The notes under the pieces were generated by a model, which searched no databases, was not told the origin of the DNA, and worked only from the letters and a program-made list of their open reading frames with translations. From Demequinaceae bacterium UBA4004 (lineage in GTDB: Bacteria; Actinomycetota; Actinomycetes; Actinomycetales; Demequinaceae), in the NCBI GenBank assembly GCA_002384765.1, contig DGBM01000288.1, positions 1-6,341 of the forward strand: a DNA stretch of 6,341 nucleotides, written 5' to 3'. Both the position numbers and the translations under genes were made by a program. Below, piece after piece: positions 1-5,092 of this stretch (the first letter of the stretch is position 1; each line of letters begins with the position of its first letter).

Positions 1-467
1 CCCAGGTACATCCAGGACAAGCCACTCCCCGGGACAGCGGTGGCACGAGTCAGGGGTCGGTGGAGCAGGTGTGGCGCGCCCACCACGACGCCGACCTCAT
101 GAAGCGATGGCTGCTCGGCCCCGACGGGTGGACCATGACGGTGTGCGAGATTGCCACCAAGGTGGGCGACACGTACCGGTACTGCTGGGAACCGGAGGGC
201 GAAGGCGAGGGCTTTGGCTTCGACGGCGTGCTACTCGAATCCGTCCCGCCCCGTCGCGCCGTCACCACCGAGCACATGACCGGCACCGACTATCCCAGCA
301 CCACCAACCAGATGACGCTGACCCCGGTGATCGGTGGAACCCTACTCAGCATCGTGATCACCTACCCGAGCGCCGAGGTGAGGGACATGGTGCTCGCGAC
401 GGGCATGACCGACGGCATGGAGACCTCGTACGCGCGACTCGAGAGGGACGTGCTTGTGGGCTCATAG
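1..467 (+). CDS. SRPBCC / AHSA1-like protein, 5' partial and apparently frameshifted
   Basis: This is the C-terminal three-quarters of a START/Bet v1-like (SRPBCC) protein of the AHSA1 (Hsp90 ATPase activator homologue) type. It is a soluble cytoplasmic hydrophobic-pocket fold; its ligand is unknown. The continuous reading frame runs from a GTG at 60 to the TAG at 465-467. It begins VEQVWRAHHDADLMKRWLLG, the usual first helix of the family, and continues with WTMTVCEIA, GDTYRYCWEPEGEG, PPRRAVTTEHM, the beta strands around NQMTLTPVIGGTLL, and the C-terminal helix TGMTDGMETSYARLE. The family normally has an N-terminal beta strand before this helix. Translation of positions 1-54 in another frame gives PRYIQDKPLPGTAVARV, a plausible version of that missing strand, whereas the 60-467 frame upstream of 60 looks like non-protein. 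The two parts are therefore probably one gene broken by an indel at about 50-60, either a pseudogene or a sequencing error. The true start lies left of the window. The family call is firm; the intactness is not. Confidence 0.75.
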   Translation, partial: QVHPGQATPRDSGGTSQGSVEQVWRAHHDADLMKRWLLGPDGWTMTVCEIATKVGDTYRYCWEPEGEGEGFGFDGVLLESVPPRRAVTTEHMTGTDYPSTTNQMTLTPVIGGTLLSIVITYPSAEVRDMVLATGMTDGMETSYARLERDVLVGS

Positions 468-474
468 AGGCGAT

Positions 475-491
475 CCCGCGCGGAAGGCGGG
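475..491. terminator. Weak hairpin between convergent genes
   Basis: CCCGC (475-479) can pair with GCGGG (487-491) around a 7-base loop, in the 64-bp gap between the SRPBCC stop and the stop of the convergent DUF336-like gene. Only TT follows on the plus strand, so there is no real U-tract. The position suits a short bidirectional terminator, but the stem is only 5 bp and could occur by chance in DNA this GC-rich. Confidence 0.2.
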
Positions 492-531
492 TTGTGTGGC
501 TCCGGCTTCGCCCCTGCCGAGGCGCCCGGGC

Positions 532-1002
532 CTATGCCTCGCGACCCAAGTACGGCGTCGGCTGCGTCTGCTCCCCCTCGGGGCCGAAGAACTCGATCCG
601 GCACATCGCTCGCACGGCGGCCACGAACCACTCGCCGATCATCTCGTCGTATTCGCCCTGCACGCCCGAAAAGCCCACGGTGAGCCCGTCGCGGATGATG
701 CCGCCGGGCCACTTGACGTCGCCCGGCTGGTACAGGTGCGACATGTCGGTGCGCAGGCGCGTGGTGTCCACGCCGGTGCGCTGCGCGAGCCGCGCCTTGG
801 CGAGCGCGTATTCGCTCCACTCGCCAGGGTCCGCATCCAGGTTCGCCGTGAACAGTGGCTCGCCGTCGGGGTTGGCGGGGTTGAGGAGCACGATCGTGCC
901 GGTGTAGCCGCGCAAGATGCCCTGCTCGTACGCGTAACGAATGGACGGCACGAGGGCGTCCCATGCACGGGCGCAGATCTCGGGGGTGATTCCTGTGAAC
1001 AT
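532..1002 (-). CDS. GlcG/HbpS-like (DUF336-type) small protein
   Basis: This encodes a 156-residue soluble protein with no signal peptide or membrane segment. It resembles the GlcG/HbpS (DUF336) superfamily, whose characterised members bind or degrade haem or sit beside glycolate and diol metabolism genes. Visible traits are an N-terminal helix (AWDALVPSIRYAYEQG, about 13-28), a strand TGTIVLLNPA (34-43), the helix YALAKARLAQRTG (65-77), HLYQPGDVKWPGG (89-101), the glycine-rich strand DGLTVGFSGVQG (105-116), and a C-terminal amphipathic helix (about 117-134). No catalytic residues can be assigned. The ATG at 1002 is preferred because AAGGAA (minus strand, 1013-1008) lies 6 nt upstream. A longer version from 1089 would lack a ribosome site and add a cysteine-rich, non-conserved tail. 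The gene is convergent with the SRPBCC gene and divergent from the cupin gene. The family assignment is moderate and the role in the cell is unknown. Confidence 0.6.
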   Translation of the reverse strand: MFTGITPEICARAWDALVPSIRYAYEQGILRGYTGTIVLLNPANPDGEPLFTANLDADPGEWSEYALAKARLAQRTGVDTTRLRTDMSHLYQPGDVKWPGGIIRDGLTVGFSGVQGEYDEMIGEWFVAAVRAMCRIEFFGPEGEQTQPTPYLGREA

Positions 1003-1096
1003 CGTCGTTCCTTCTTCCGGCTTGGCTTGTTCTTGTGACCATTGTGGCGCCTCACGCCGGAGGGCTGGCGCGCAGCACGCCTGGCACACTGAGGTG
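1003..1096. promoter_or_regulatory. Divergent intergenic region (DUF336-like / cupin)
   Basis: This 94-bp gap must hold promoters for both outward-facing genes. Leftward, a purine-rich ribosome site is clear at 1008-1013. Rightward, the cupin ATG has no properly spaced Shine-Dalgarno; GAGG at 1091-1094 is only 2 nt away. CACACT at 1085-1090 would place a transcription start exactly on the cupin ATG at 1097, as in the leaderless mRNAs common in actinobacteria. It matches the TAnnnT -10 form only at A2 and T6, and no -35 box is evident. I see no strong operator palindrome. Confidence 0.35.
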
Positions 1097-1525
1097 ATGA
1101 GCGACTTTCAGAGAATCGACATGGGTGGCCTCGACGAGTGGCGCGCCTTCTACGGCGGCTTTGTCCCCGAACGATCGCGCGAGGGCCGTCGCGTGCTGGA
1201 TCATGAGTTGCCGATGCAGTTCATCGGCGTGACCGCCAACAGCCTGGAGCCGGGCGAGGAGGCGGGCTACTGGCACACGCACTCCTCCGACGAGGAGCTC
1301 TACATCTTCCTCGCCGGCACAGGGCAGATGGGCCTGGACAGCGAGGTGATCGATGTGGGCCCCGGCACGGCCATCCGCGTCGGTCAGGGCGTGATGCGCA
1401 CGTGGCGCGCGGCCCCTGACAGCGACGGCAACGTGCGGTGGCTGTGCATCCGCGGCGACGGCGGCGACCTGCCGCACCTCCCTGACGATGCCACTCGTGA
1501 CGACTCGCGGCCGATGCCCTGGTAG
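1097..1525 (+). CDS. Cupin-domain protein
   Basis: This encodes a 142-residue single-domain cupin, a cytoplasmic beta barrel that usually holds one divalent metal. Cupin motif 1 is clear at residues 57-76 (GYWHTHSSDEELYIFLAGTG), with H60, H62 and E66 or E67 as likely metal ligands. Motif 2 is at about 88-105 (GPGTAIRVGQGVMRTWRA). The histidine normally found there, in a PxGxxH context, is replaced by R101, so the standard 3-His/1-Glu site is incomplete. Function cannot be told from the sequence: such proteins include isomerases, dioxygenases and non-catalytic sensors. A GTG at 1094 immediately precedes the ATG and is an alternative start. The open frame extends back to 941, but that part overlaps the opposing gene and looks non-coding. 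The gene is followed 72 bp later by the GNAT-AAA+ gene, which appears to have its own promoter. Confidence 0.8.
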   Translation: MSDFQRIDMGGLDEWRAFYGGFVPERSREGRRVLDHELPMQFIGVTANSLEPGEEAGYWHTHSSDEELYIFLAGTGQMGLDSEVIDVGPGTAIRVGQGVMRTWRAAPDSDGNVRWLCIRGDGGDLPHLPDDATRDDSRPMPW

Positions 1526-1540
1526 GTGCCTCCTATGGCC

Positions 1541-1569
1541 TAGCCAAGATGCACCCCAGGGCGTACGCT
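1541..1569 (+). promoter_or_regulatory. Candidate sigma-70-type promoter for the GNAT-AAA+ gene
   Basis: TAGCCA at 1541-1546 (4 of 6 matches to TTGACA) and TACGCT at 1564-1569 (fits the actinobacterial -10 form TAnnnT) are separated by 17 nt. The start codon lies 28 nt beyond the -10 box, leaving a short leader that contains the AGGAGAG ribosome site at 1586-1592. The spacing and -10 are good, but this is still a pattern match. Confidence 0.4.
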
Positions 1570-1597
1570 CTGGCGGCACAACCTGAGGAGAGCACCG

Positions 1598-2893
1598 ATG
1601 ACGGCCTGGCGCATCCGCGATATCCACACCGACGACCTGGATGGCATTCTTCACCTGTACGAACAGTTGCGCGCCTCGGGCATTGCACCCGTCTACGCGC
1701 TCGCCGAGGTTCTCACCTCCGCCAGCGAAGACGTCGCCGTGGTGGCCACGTCCCAGGACGGCCAGATCATCGGCGCGTGTGTGGCGCGGGTGGCGCACAA
1801 CCAGGCGTGGGTGATCTTTCACGCGGTGGTGGGGGAGCGACGCTCTCAGGGAATCGGCAGCCAGATGCTGCGCGCGGTCGAGCAGCGCCTCGCGGCGTAC
1901 GGACCGAACGTGCTGTCCGCGTTGGTCCCAGCCGAGGAGATCCCCACCAAGGCCTTCCAGAACGCCGGGTACACCGAGAAGAAGCAGTTGCGCTACTTCG
2001 AGCGCCGCGTGCCCGTCCAGCGTGCCGAGGCCACTCACCTCGCTGAGCTTGGCGGTCGCATCCTGCCCCGCGACCTGTGGGACGCGGTGGGCGGCATGCG
2101 CCGCGAGAAGGAGATTCTGGAGAAGCGGCTCGTGATGCCGCTCGCCGAACCCGAACTCGCGGAGCAGTACGGCGTCGCACCGCCGCGCGCCGTGGTGCTG
2201 TTCGGCCCGCCCGGAACGGGCAAGACGACGTTTGCGAAGGCGATCGCGTCGCGCCTGGAGTGGGCCTTTGTCGAGGTCTTCCCGTCGCGCCTGGCCGCCG
2301 ACCCCAAGGGTCTCGCGGGGGCGCTGCGCGACACGTTCCAGGAGATCGACAAGCTGGAACATGCCGTGGTGCTGATCGACGAGGTGGAGGAGATCGCGTC
2401 CCACCGACGTGGCGACCCGCCGTCCCCGCTACAGGGTGTCACCAATGAGTTGTTGAAGATCATCCCGGCCTTCAGGGACCGGCCCGACCGACTGCTGGTG
2501 TGCGCGACCAACTTCATCCGCTCGCTCGACAGCGCGTTCCTGCGCCACGGGCGCTTCGACTACGTGATCCCCATCGGCCTGCCCGACGCCGACGCCCGGG
2601 CCGCGATCTGGGAGCGGTTCGTTCCCGCGGCGTCGGCCCGGCAGGTGGATGTGGACGCGCTGGTGGAGGCATCCGAGGGGTTCACCCCTGCCGACATCGA
2701 GTTCGCCGCGCGGCGGGCGTCGCAGGCCGCGCTTGAGGCTGCCATGGATCGCGGCACACCAGCGGAGGGCGCCGCCCCGGGCGGGCCCACGACGAGCGAT
2801 TACCTGGAGGCGATCGGCTCCACCCGCGCGACAGTTTCCCCTGCGGTGGTGGCGGAGTTCCTCGAGGACATTGAGTCAATCGCGCGGCTGTAA
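1598..2893 (+). CDS. GNAT acetyltransferase - AAA+ ATPase fusion protein
   Basis: This encodes a 431-residue soluble two-domain protein. Residues about 1-137 form a GNAT N-acetyltransferase fold: strands DVAVVATSQDGQIIGACVARV and WVIFHAVVGE, acetyl-CoA loop R82-x-x-G85-x-G87 (RRSQGIGSQM) followed by its helix, and the closing segment AFQNAGYTEKKQLRYFERR. After a short link, WDAVGGMRREKEILEKRLVMPL (161-182) opens a classical AAA module like those of Cdc48/p97 and proteasomal ATPases. It has Walker A GPPGTGKT (203-210), Walker B VVLIDE (257-262), sensor 1 at N305 (ATN), second-region-of-homology arginines R316 and R319 (RHGRFD), and the GFTPADIE segment (361-368). The catalytic lysine, Walker B acid and arginine fingers are all present, so it should hexamerise and hydrolyse ATP. 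It lacks the coiled-coil and OB domains and the C-terminal GQYL of the proteasomal ATPase Mpa/ARC. The ATG at 1598 is supported by AGGAGAG 5 nt upstream. The substrate is unknown; I infer that the GNAT domain acts on, or recognises, a client that the ATPase remodels. Confidence 0.92.
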   Translation: MTAWRIRDIHTDDLDGILHLYEQLRASGIAPVYALAEVLTSASEDVAVVATSQDGQIIGACVARVAHNQAWVIFHAVVGERRSQGIGSQMLRAVEQRLAAYGPNVLSALVPAEEIPTKAFQNAGYTEKKQLRYFERRVPVQRAEATHLAELGGRILPRDLWDAVGGMRREKEILEKRLVMPLAEPELAEQYGVAPPRAVVLFGPPGTGKTTFAKAIASRLEWAFVEVFPSRLAADPKGLAGALRDTFQEIDKLEHAVVLIDEVEEIASHRRGDPPSPLQGVTNELLKIIPAFRDRPDRLLVCATNFIRSLDSAFLRHGRFDYVIPIGLPDADARAAIWERFVPAASARQVDVDALVEASEGFTPADIEFAARRASQAALEAAMDRGTPAEGAAPGGPTTSDYLEAIGSTRATVSPAVVAEFLEDIESIARL

Positions 2894-2928
2894 ACACCTA
2901 GACGACTCACTATGTAGGACAACGGAGC

Positions 2929-2955
2929 GCAGACCCCGCGGTTCTGCAGGCGGGG
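2929..2955. terminator. GC-rich hairpin between convergent genes
   Basis: The gap between the stops of the AAA+ gene and tetR can fold in two competing ways. CCCCGC (2934-2939) pairs with GCGGGG (2950-2955), or GCAGA (2929-2933) pairs with TCTGC (2943-2947), extended by CC/GG with a one-base bulge. There is no clear U-tract on either strand. A bidirectional terminator here is plausible by position. Confidence 0.35.
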
Positions 2956-2989
2956 GCCACTCACCGCCAGGCAGGGGCTACTCGCCGCT
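2948..2989. repeat. 21-bp tandem duplication across the tetR 3' end
   Basis: Two adjacent 21-bp units, 2948-2968 and 2969-2989, match at 17 of 21 positions, and all four differences are transitions. The right unit holds the last codons and TAG stop of tetR (CTA at 2978-2980 on the plus strand). In the left unit the equivalent triplet reads TGG on the coding strand. Because 21 is a multiple of 3, the two copies are in the same frame (SGE-stop-PLP against GGEWPPP). Confidence 0.6.
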
Positions 2990-3550
2990 GCGCCGCACCC
3001 AGCGCTCCAGGTGGGCGGCCTCGCGCTGCAGCGGATCCGGGTCGTCGAGCGCATGGCTCAAAGCCGCGGCACCTTCCATGACGGCGATCAGGTGAGTGGC
3101 TCGCGCCCGCGCCGCCGCGTCTGAGAAACCCAGCTCGACAAACTCGCCGGCGGCCCAATCGATCAACGCGGAGAACACCGCGCCGGCGGCGGAGCCGAGC
3201 TCCGGCGAGTGGGTGGCCAGTTGCGCGGCGATGGAGCCCAGCGCGCTGGCGTACGCGCGTACGTAGTCGATGTCATCACGGTAGAGGTCCAGGAAGGACA
3301 CCAAGCGGTCCTCAGGCGTGGGGAGTTCTCGCCACGTCTCGATCGCGGACTGGTAGCGCTCGGCGAGCCGATCCACCACGGCCAGTCCCACGTCGTCCTT
3401 GGTCTTGAAGTAGTAGTACACCGAACCGGAGGCGACGCCCGCGTGTTCGGCGATGTCGGCGATGGACGTGCTCGCGAAGCCGTGTCGGTACGCAAGGTGG
3501 AGAGCGGCATCGGCAAGCCGCTCGCGCTTGTCAGTTGCGGGGCGTGGCAT
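2978..3550 (-). CDS. TetR/AcrR-family transcriptional regulator
   Basis: This encodes a 190-residue, all-helical one-component repressor of typical TetR length. The N-terminal DNA-binding domain covers about residues 8-55: a first helix RERLADAALHLAYRHGF, then the helix-turn-helix TSIADIAEHAGVASGSVYYYF, ending in KTKDDVGLAVVD. The recognition-helix pattern GxxxGSVYYYFxxK is diagnostic. The C-terminal ligand-binding and dimer domain (about 60-185) is divergent, as usual, so the effector cannot be named. The ATG at 3550 follows a perfect AGGAGG (3560-3555) with a 4-nt spacer. The gene is divergent from the hydrolase gene across 152 bp, the standard arrangement for a TetR protein that represses itself and its neighbour, so that hydrolase is the most likely target. 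Its 3' end lies in a 21-bp tandem repeat, and a TAG/TGG difference between the repeat copies suggests the reading frame may once have been longer. Confidence 0.93.
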   Translation of the reverse strand: MPRPATDKRERLADAALHLAYRHGFASTSIADIAEHAGVASGSVYYYFKTKDDVGLAVVDRLAERYQSAIETWRELPTPEDRLVSFLDLYRDDIDYVRAYASALGSIAAQLATHSPELGSAAGAVFSALIDWAAGEFVELGFSDAAARARATHLIAVMEGAAALSHALDDPDPLQREAAHLERWVRRSGE

Positions 3551-3560
3551 GGAACCTCCT

Positions 3561-3604
3561 GCGAAAAAAGCGAATCAACTCAGTATCCACCCTCCGCGAA
3601 CAAA
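3561..3604. promoter_or_regulatory. tetR promoter region with GCGAAnnAA direct repeats
   Basis: A GATACT on the minus strand (plus-strand 3582-3587) is a reasonable -10 box for tetR and would give a leader of about 25 nt. No good -35 box stands at the right distance. Around it, nonamers fitting GCGAAnnAA occur at 3561-3569 and 3570-3578, directly adjacent, and at 3596-3604. They could be regulator half-sites in direct orientation or chance. Confidence 0.25.
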
Positions 3605-3621
3605 CGGCCGTGCAAGGCCCG

Positions 3622-3636
3622 ATCCGGCCCGCGGAT
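3622..3636. promoter_or_regulatory. Candidate TetR operator palindrome
   Basis: ATCCG (3622-3626) and CGGAT (3632-3636) form a perfect inverted repeat with a 5-bp centre (GCCCG), 15 bp in all. It lies between the divergent tetR and hydrolase starts. TetR-family dimers bind short inverted repeats of this size, usually over the shared promoters. The placement fits; the length leaves room for coincidence. Confidence 0.35.
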
Positions 3637-3702
3637 GGATGACGCGTGCGACACTGATGGAGGGGTGTTTTGTCTACACGCACTCCCGCGGGAGGTCCCA
3701 CC

Positions 3703-4290
3703 ATGGTCAATGTGGTTCTTACACACTCGGCTCTGGGCCTGGACTCCAACCTTGAATCGTGGGCGGAGTGGCTGAGGGGCGAGGGTCACGAAGTCATCGC
3801 GCCAGATCTCTATGGCGGCGACACCTTTGACACCCTCGAAGCCGGCCTGCAGCGCCTCGAATCGATCGAGATGAACAAGGTGGTGCAGGCTCTCCAGGCG
3901 ATCGCGAGTGAACTTGATGAGCCCGTGGTGCTGATGGGCTTTGCCCTGGGCGCCGCCGCCAGTGAAATCGCCGCACTCACAGAGAAGGGCGTCGCGGGGC
4001 TCATCCTGGTGGGCGCCGCGAGCTCCCCCGAATGGTTCGGCAACCCGCCGTGGCCCAAGGGCCTGAAGGCTCAGGTGCACTATGCGGCCGAGGATCCGAC
4101 CGTGGAACCGGCCGAGGTTGAAGCGCTCGTCGAGAGCGCACCCCCCGGCGCGCTCGAGGTGTTCAAGTACCCCGGCGGCGCCCACCTGTTCGCCTTCCCC
4201 AATTACGTGGACTACGACCCCCTTGCCGCAGATCGTCTGCGGACCGCGGTGCGCGCCTTCCTGATCGAGGTCGCCGAGGCGGCGCACTAG
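3703..4290 (+). CDS. Dienelactone hydrolase-like alpha/beta hydrolase lacking the nucleophile
   Basis: This encodes a 195-residue cytoplasmic protein of the dienelactone hydrolase family, which hydrolyses ester or lactone bonds through a Cys or Ser/Asp/His triad. The family traits are visible: first strand VVLTHSALGLDSNLESWAEW, APDLYGGDTFDTLEAG (33-48), nucleophile-elbow strand VVLMGFALGAAAS (75-87), HYAAEDPTV with the expected acid D131, and YPGGAHLF with the expected histidine H161. The elbow residue that should be Ser or Cys (GF-S/C-xG) is A81, codon GCC at 3943-3945. This is one base from TCC serine, so ordinary triad chemistry seems impossible. The protein may be a non-catalytic binder, or the base may be an error. 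The start at ATG 3703 has GGAGG at 3691-3695, 7 nt away; an upstream in-frame TTG at 3670 lacks such a site. It faces away from tetR, which probably controls it. Confidence 0.85.
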   Translation: MVNVVLTHSALGLDSNLESWAEWLRGEGHEVIAPDLYGGDTFDTLEAGLQRLESIEMNKVVQALQAIASELDEPVVLMGFALGAAASEIAALTEKGVAGLILVGAASSPEWFGNPPWPKGLKAQVHYAAEDPTVEPAEVEALVESAPPGALEVFKYPGGAHLFAFPNYVDYDPLAADRLRTAVRAFLIEVAEAAH

Positions 4291-4310
4291 GACTCGCCCC
4301 CGCCCGCCCC

Positions 4311-4337
4311 GACGCGTGCCACGCGTGCGACGCGCCG
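4311..4337. repeat. ACGCGTGC tandem repeat / 15-bp palindrome upstream of the response regulator
   Basis: Three 9-bp units stand head to tail: GACGCGTGC, CACGCGTGC and the degenerate GACGCGCCG. The first two together create ACGCGTG-C-CACGCGT (4312-4326), a perfect inverted repeat with 7-bp arms and a single central base. It lies about 80-95 bp before the response-regulator start and just after the hydrolase stop, so it could be an operator, for example for autoregulation, or a stem in the hydrolase transcript's 3' end. Confidence 0.5.
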
Positions 4338-4372
4338 AACCACGCTCGGCTACATCGCGGCGGATTCTGAGC

Positions 4373-4380
4373 CACATGTG
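4373..4380. promoter_or_regulatory. CACATGTG palindrome near the response-regulator start
   Basis: This is an 8-bp perfect palindrome 25 bp upstream of the response-regulator ATG, in the probable promoter area. No convincing -10/-35 pair can be set around it. It is recorded as a possible half of a regulatory site only. Confidence 0.2.
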
Positions 4381-4405
4381 AGCATCGAGTGCTTGACTGT
4401 GGGAC

Positions 4406-5092
4406 ATGATTCAGCGACGCATCCTTGTGGTGGACGACGAGGACAACCTCCGCACCATGCTGGTGGCGGCGCTCAAATTCGAGGGCTACCAGGTACAACA
4501 GGCCGTAGACGGCCGTGCTGGTCTGCGCGCCGCGAAGGAATCGCGCCCCGATCTGATCGTGCTGGACGTGATGATGCCCGAACTTGACGGCTTTGGCATG
4601 CTCAAGCGGCTTCGCGAGTCGGGCGATCGCACGCCCGTCATCTTCCTCACCGCCAAGGACACCTCGGCCGATGCCGTCGAGGGCCTGGTCCTTGGCGCCG
4701 ACGACTACCTGGCCAAGCCGTTCTCGCTCGAGGAGCTGGTGGCCCGGGTCGAGTCCGTGATGCGTCGCGTGGACGCCTCGCCCAGCGCATCGTCCGTGAT
4801 GAAGCTCGCCGACCTGACGTTGGATGACGTGGCCCACGAGGTCACGCGCAACGGCGAAGAGATCCACCTGTCGCCCACCGAGTACAAGTTGGTGGCGTAC
4901 CTCATGGCGAATACGGGGCGCGTGATGTCGCGCGGTCAGCTGCTGAGCAACGTGTGGGGCTACTCGCCCGACGACGACCCCTCGGTGGTGGAGACGTACA
5001 TCGGCTATGTGCGCAAGAAGGTGGACGCGTTCGAGCCCAAGCTGATCCACACGGTGCGCGGCGTGGGCTACACCATGAAAGTGCCGCAATGA
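4406..5092 (+). CDS. OmpR-family two-component response regulator
   Basis: This encodes a 228-residue cytoplasmic transcription factor, full length for the OmpR/PhoB class. The receiver domain (about 4-118) has the acidic pocket D10-D11, phosphoacceptor D54 (LIVLDVMMPELDG), switch threonine T82 (FLTAKD) and conserved lysine K104 (DYLAKPF), so phosphorylation from a kinase is expected. The winged-helix DNA-binding domain (about 130-226) shows LTLDDVAHEV, the transactivation-loop region LSPTEYKLVAYLMAN, the recognition helix VVETYIGYVRKKV and the wing IHTVRGVGYTM. The first 120 residues are of the type seen in mycobacterial MprA/TrcR/PrrA-like regulators, but I cannot name an orthologue. The ATG at 4406 is the earliest sensible start because a stop lies in frame at 4394-4396; no good Shine-Dalgarno precedes it, so a leaderless message is possible. 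It overlaps the kinase by ATGA, implying translational coupling and a shared operon. Confidence 0.95.
   Translation: MIQRRILVVDDEDNLRTMLVAALKFEGYQVQQAVDGRAGLRAAKESRPDLIVLDVMMPELDGFGMLKRLRESGDRTPVIFLTAKDTSADAVEGLVLGADDYLAKPFSLEELVARVESVMRRVDASPSASSVMKLADLTLDDVAHEVTRNGEEIHLSPTEYKLVAYLMANTGRVMSRGQLLSNVWGYSPDDDPSVVETYIGYVRKKVDAFEPKLIHTVRGVGYTMKVPQ

Noticed and set aside
362..1042. Long overlapping frames on both strands across the DUF336-like gene (362-1042 minus, 454-1038 plus, 71-907 plus)
   Set aside because: They are shadows. Only the 532-1002 minus frame has a ribosome site and a protein-like sequence.
941..1096. Extended N-terminus for the cupin
   Set aside because: It would overlap the start of the divergent gene and gives a Cys/Arg-rich peptide without family resemblance.
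1052..2404. 450-codon open frame on the minus strand opposite the GNAT-AAA+ gene
   Set aside because: It is an antisense shadow of a strongly supported gene. Its translation is low-complexity, rich in His, Arg and Gly with no recognisable domain, as expected when GC-biased third positions suppress stops.
3670..3702. Upstream TTG start for the hydrolase (adds 11 residues)
   Set aside because: The ATG at 3703 has GGAGG 7 nt upstream and places the first beta strand right at the N-terminus, as usual for the family.
4291..4311. C-rich run after the hydrolase stop as a terminator
   Set aside because: There is no stem partner close by except the ACGCGTG palindrome, and no U-tract. It is better treated as part of that repeat region.
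3580..4407. 275-codon minus-strand frame opposite the hydrolase
   Set aside because: It lies opposite a gene with family motifs and a good ribosome site, and runs into both flanking intergenic regions. It shows no domain signal.
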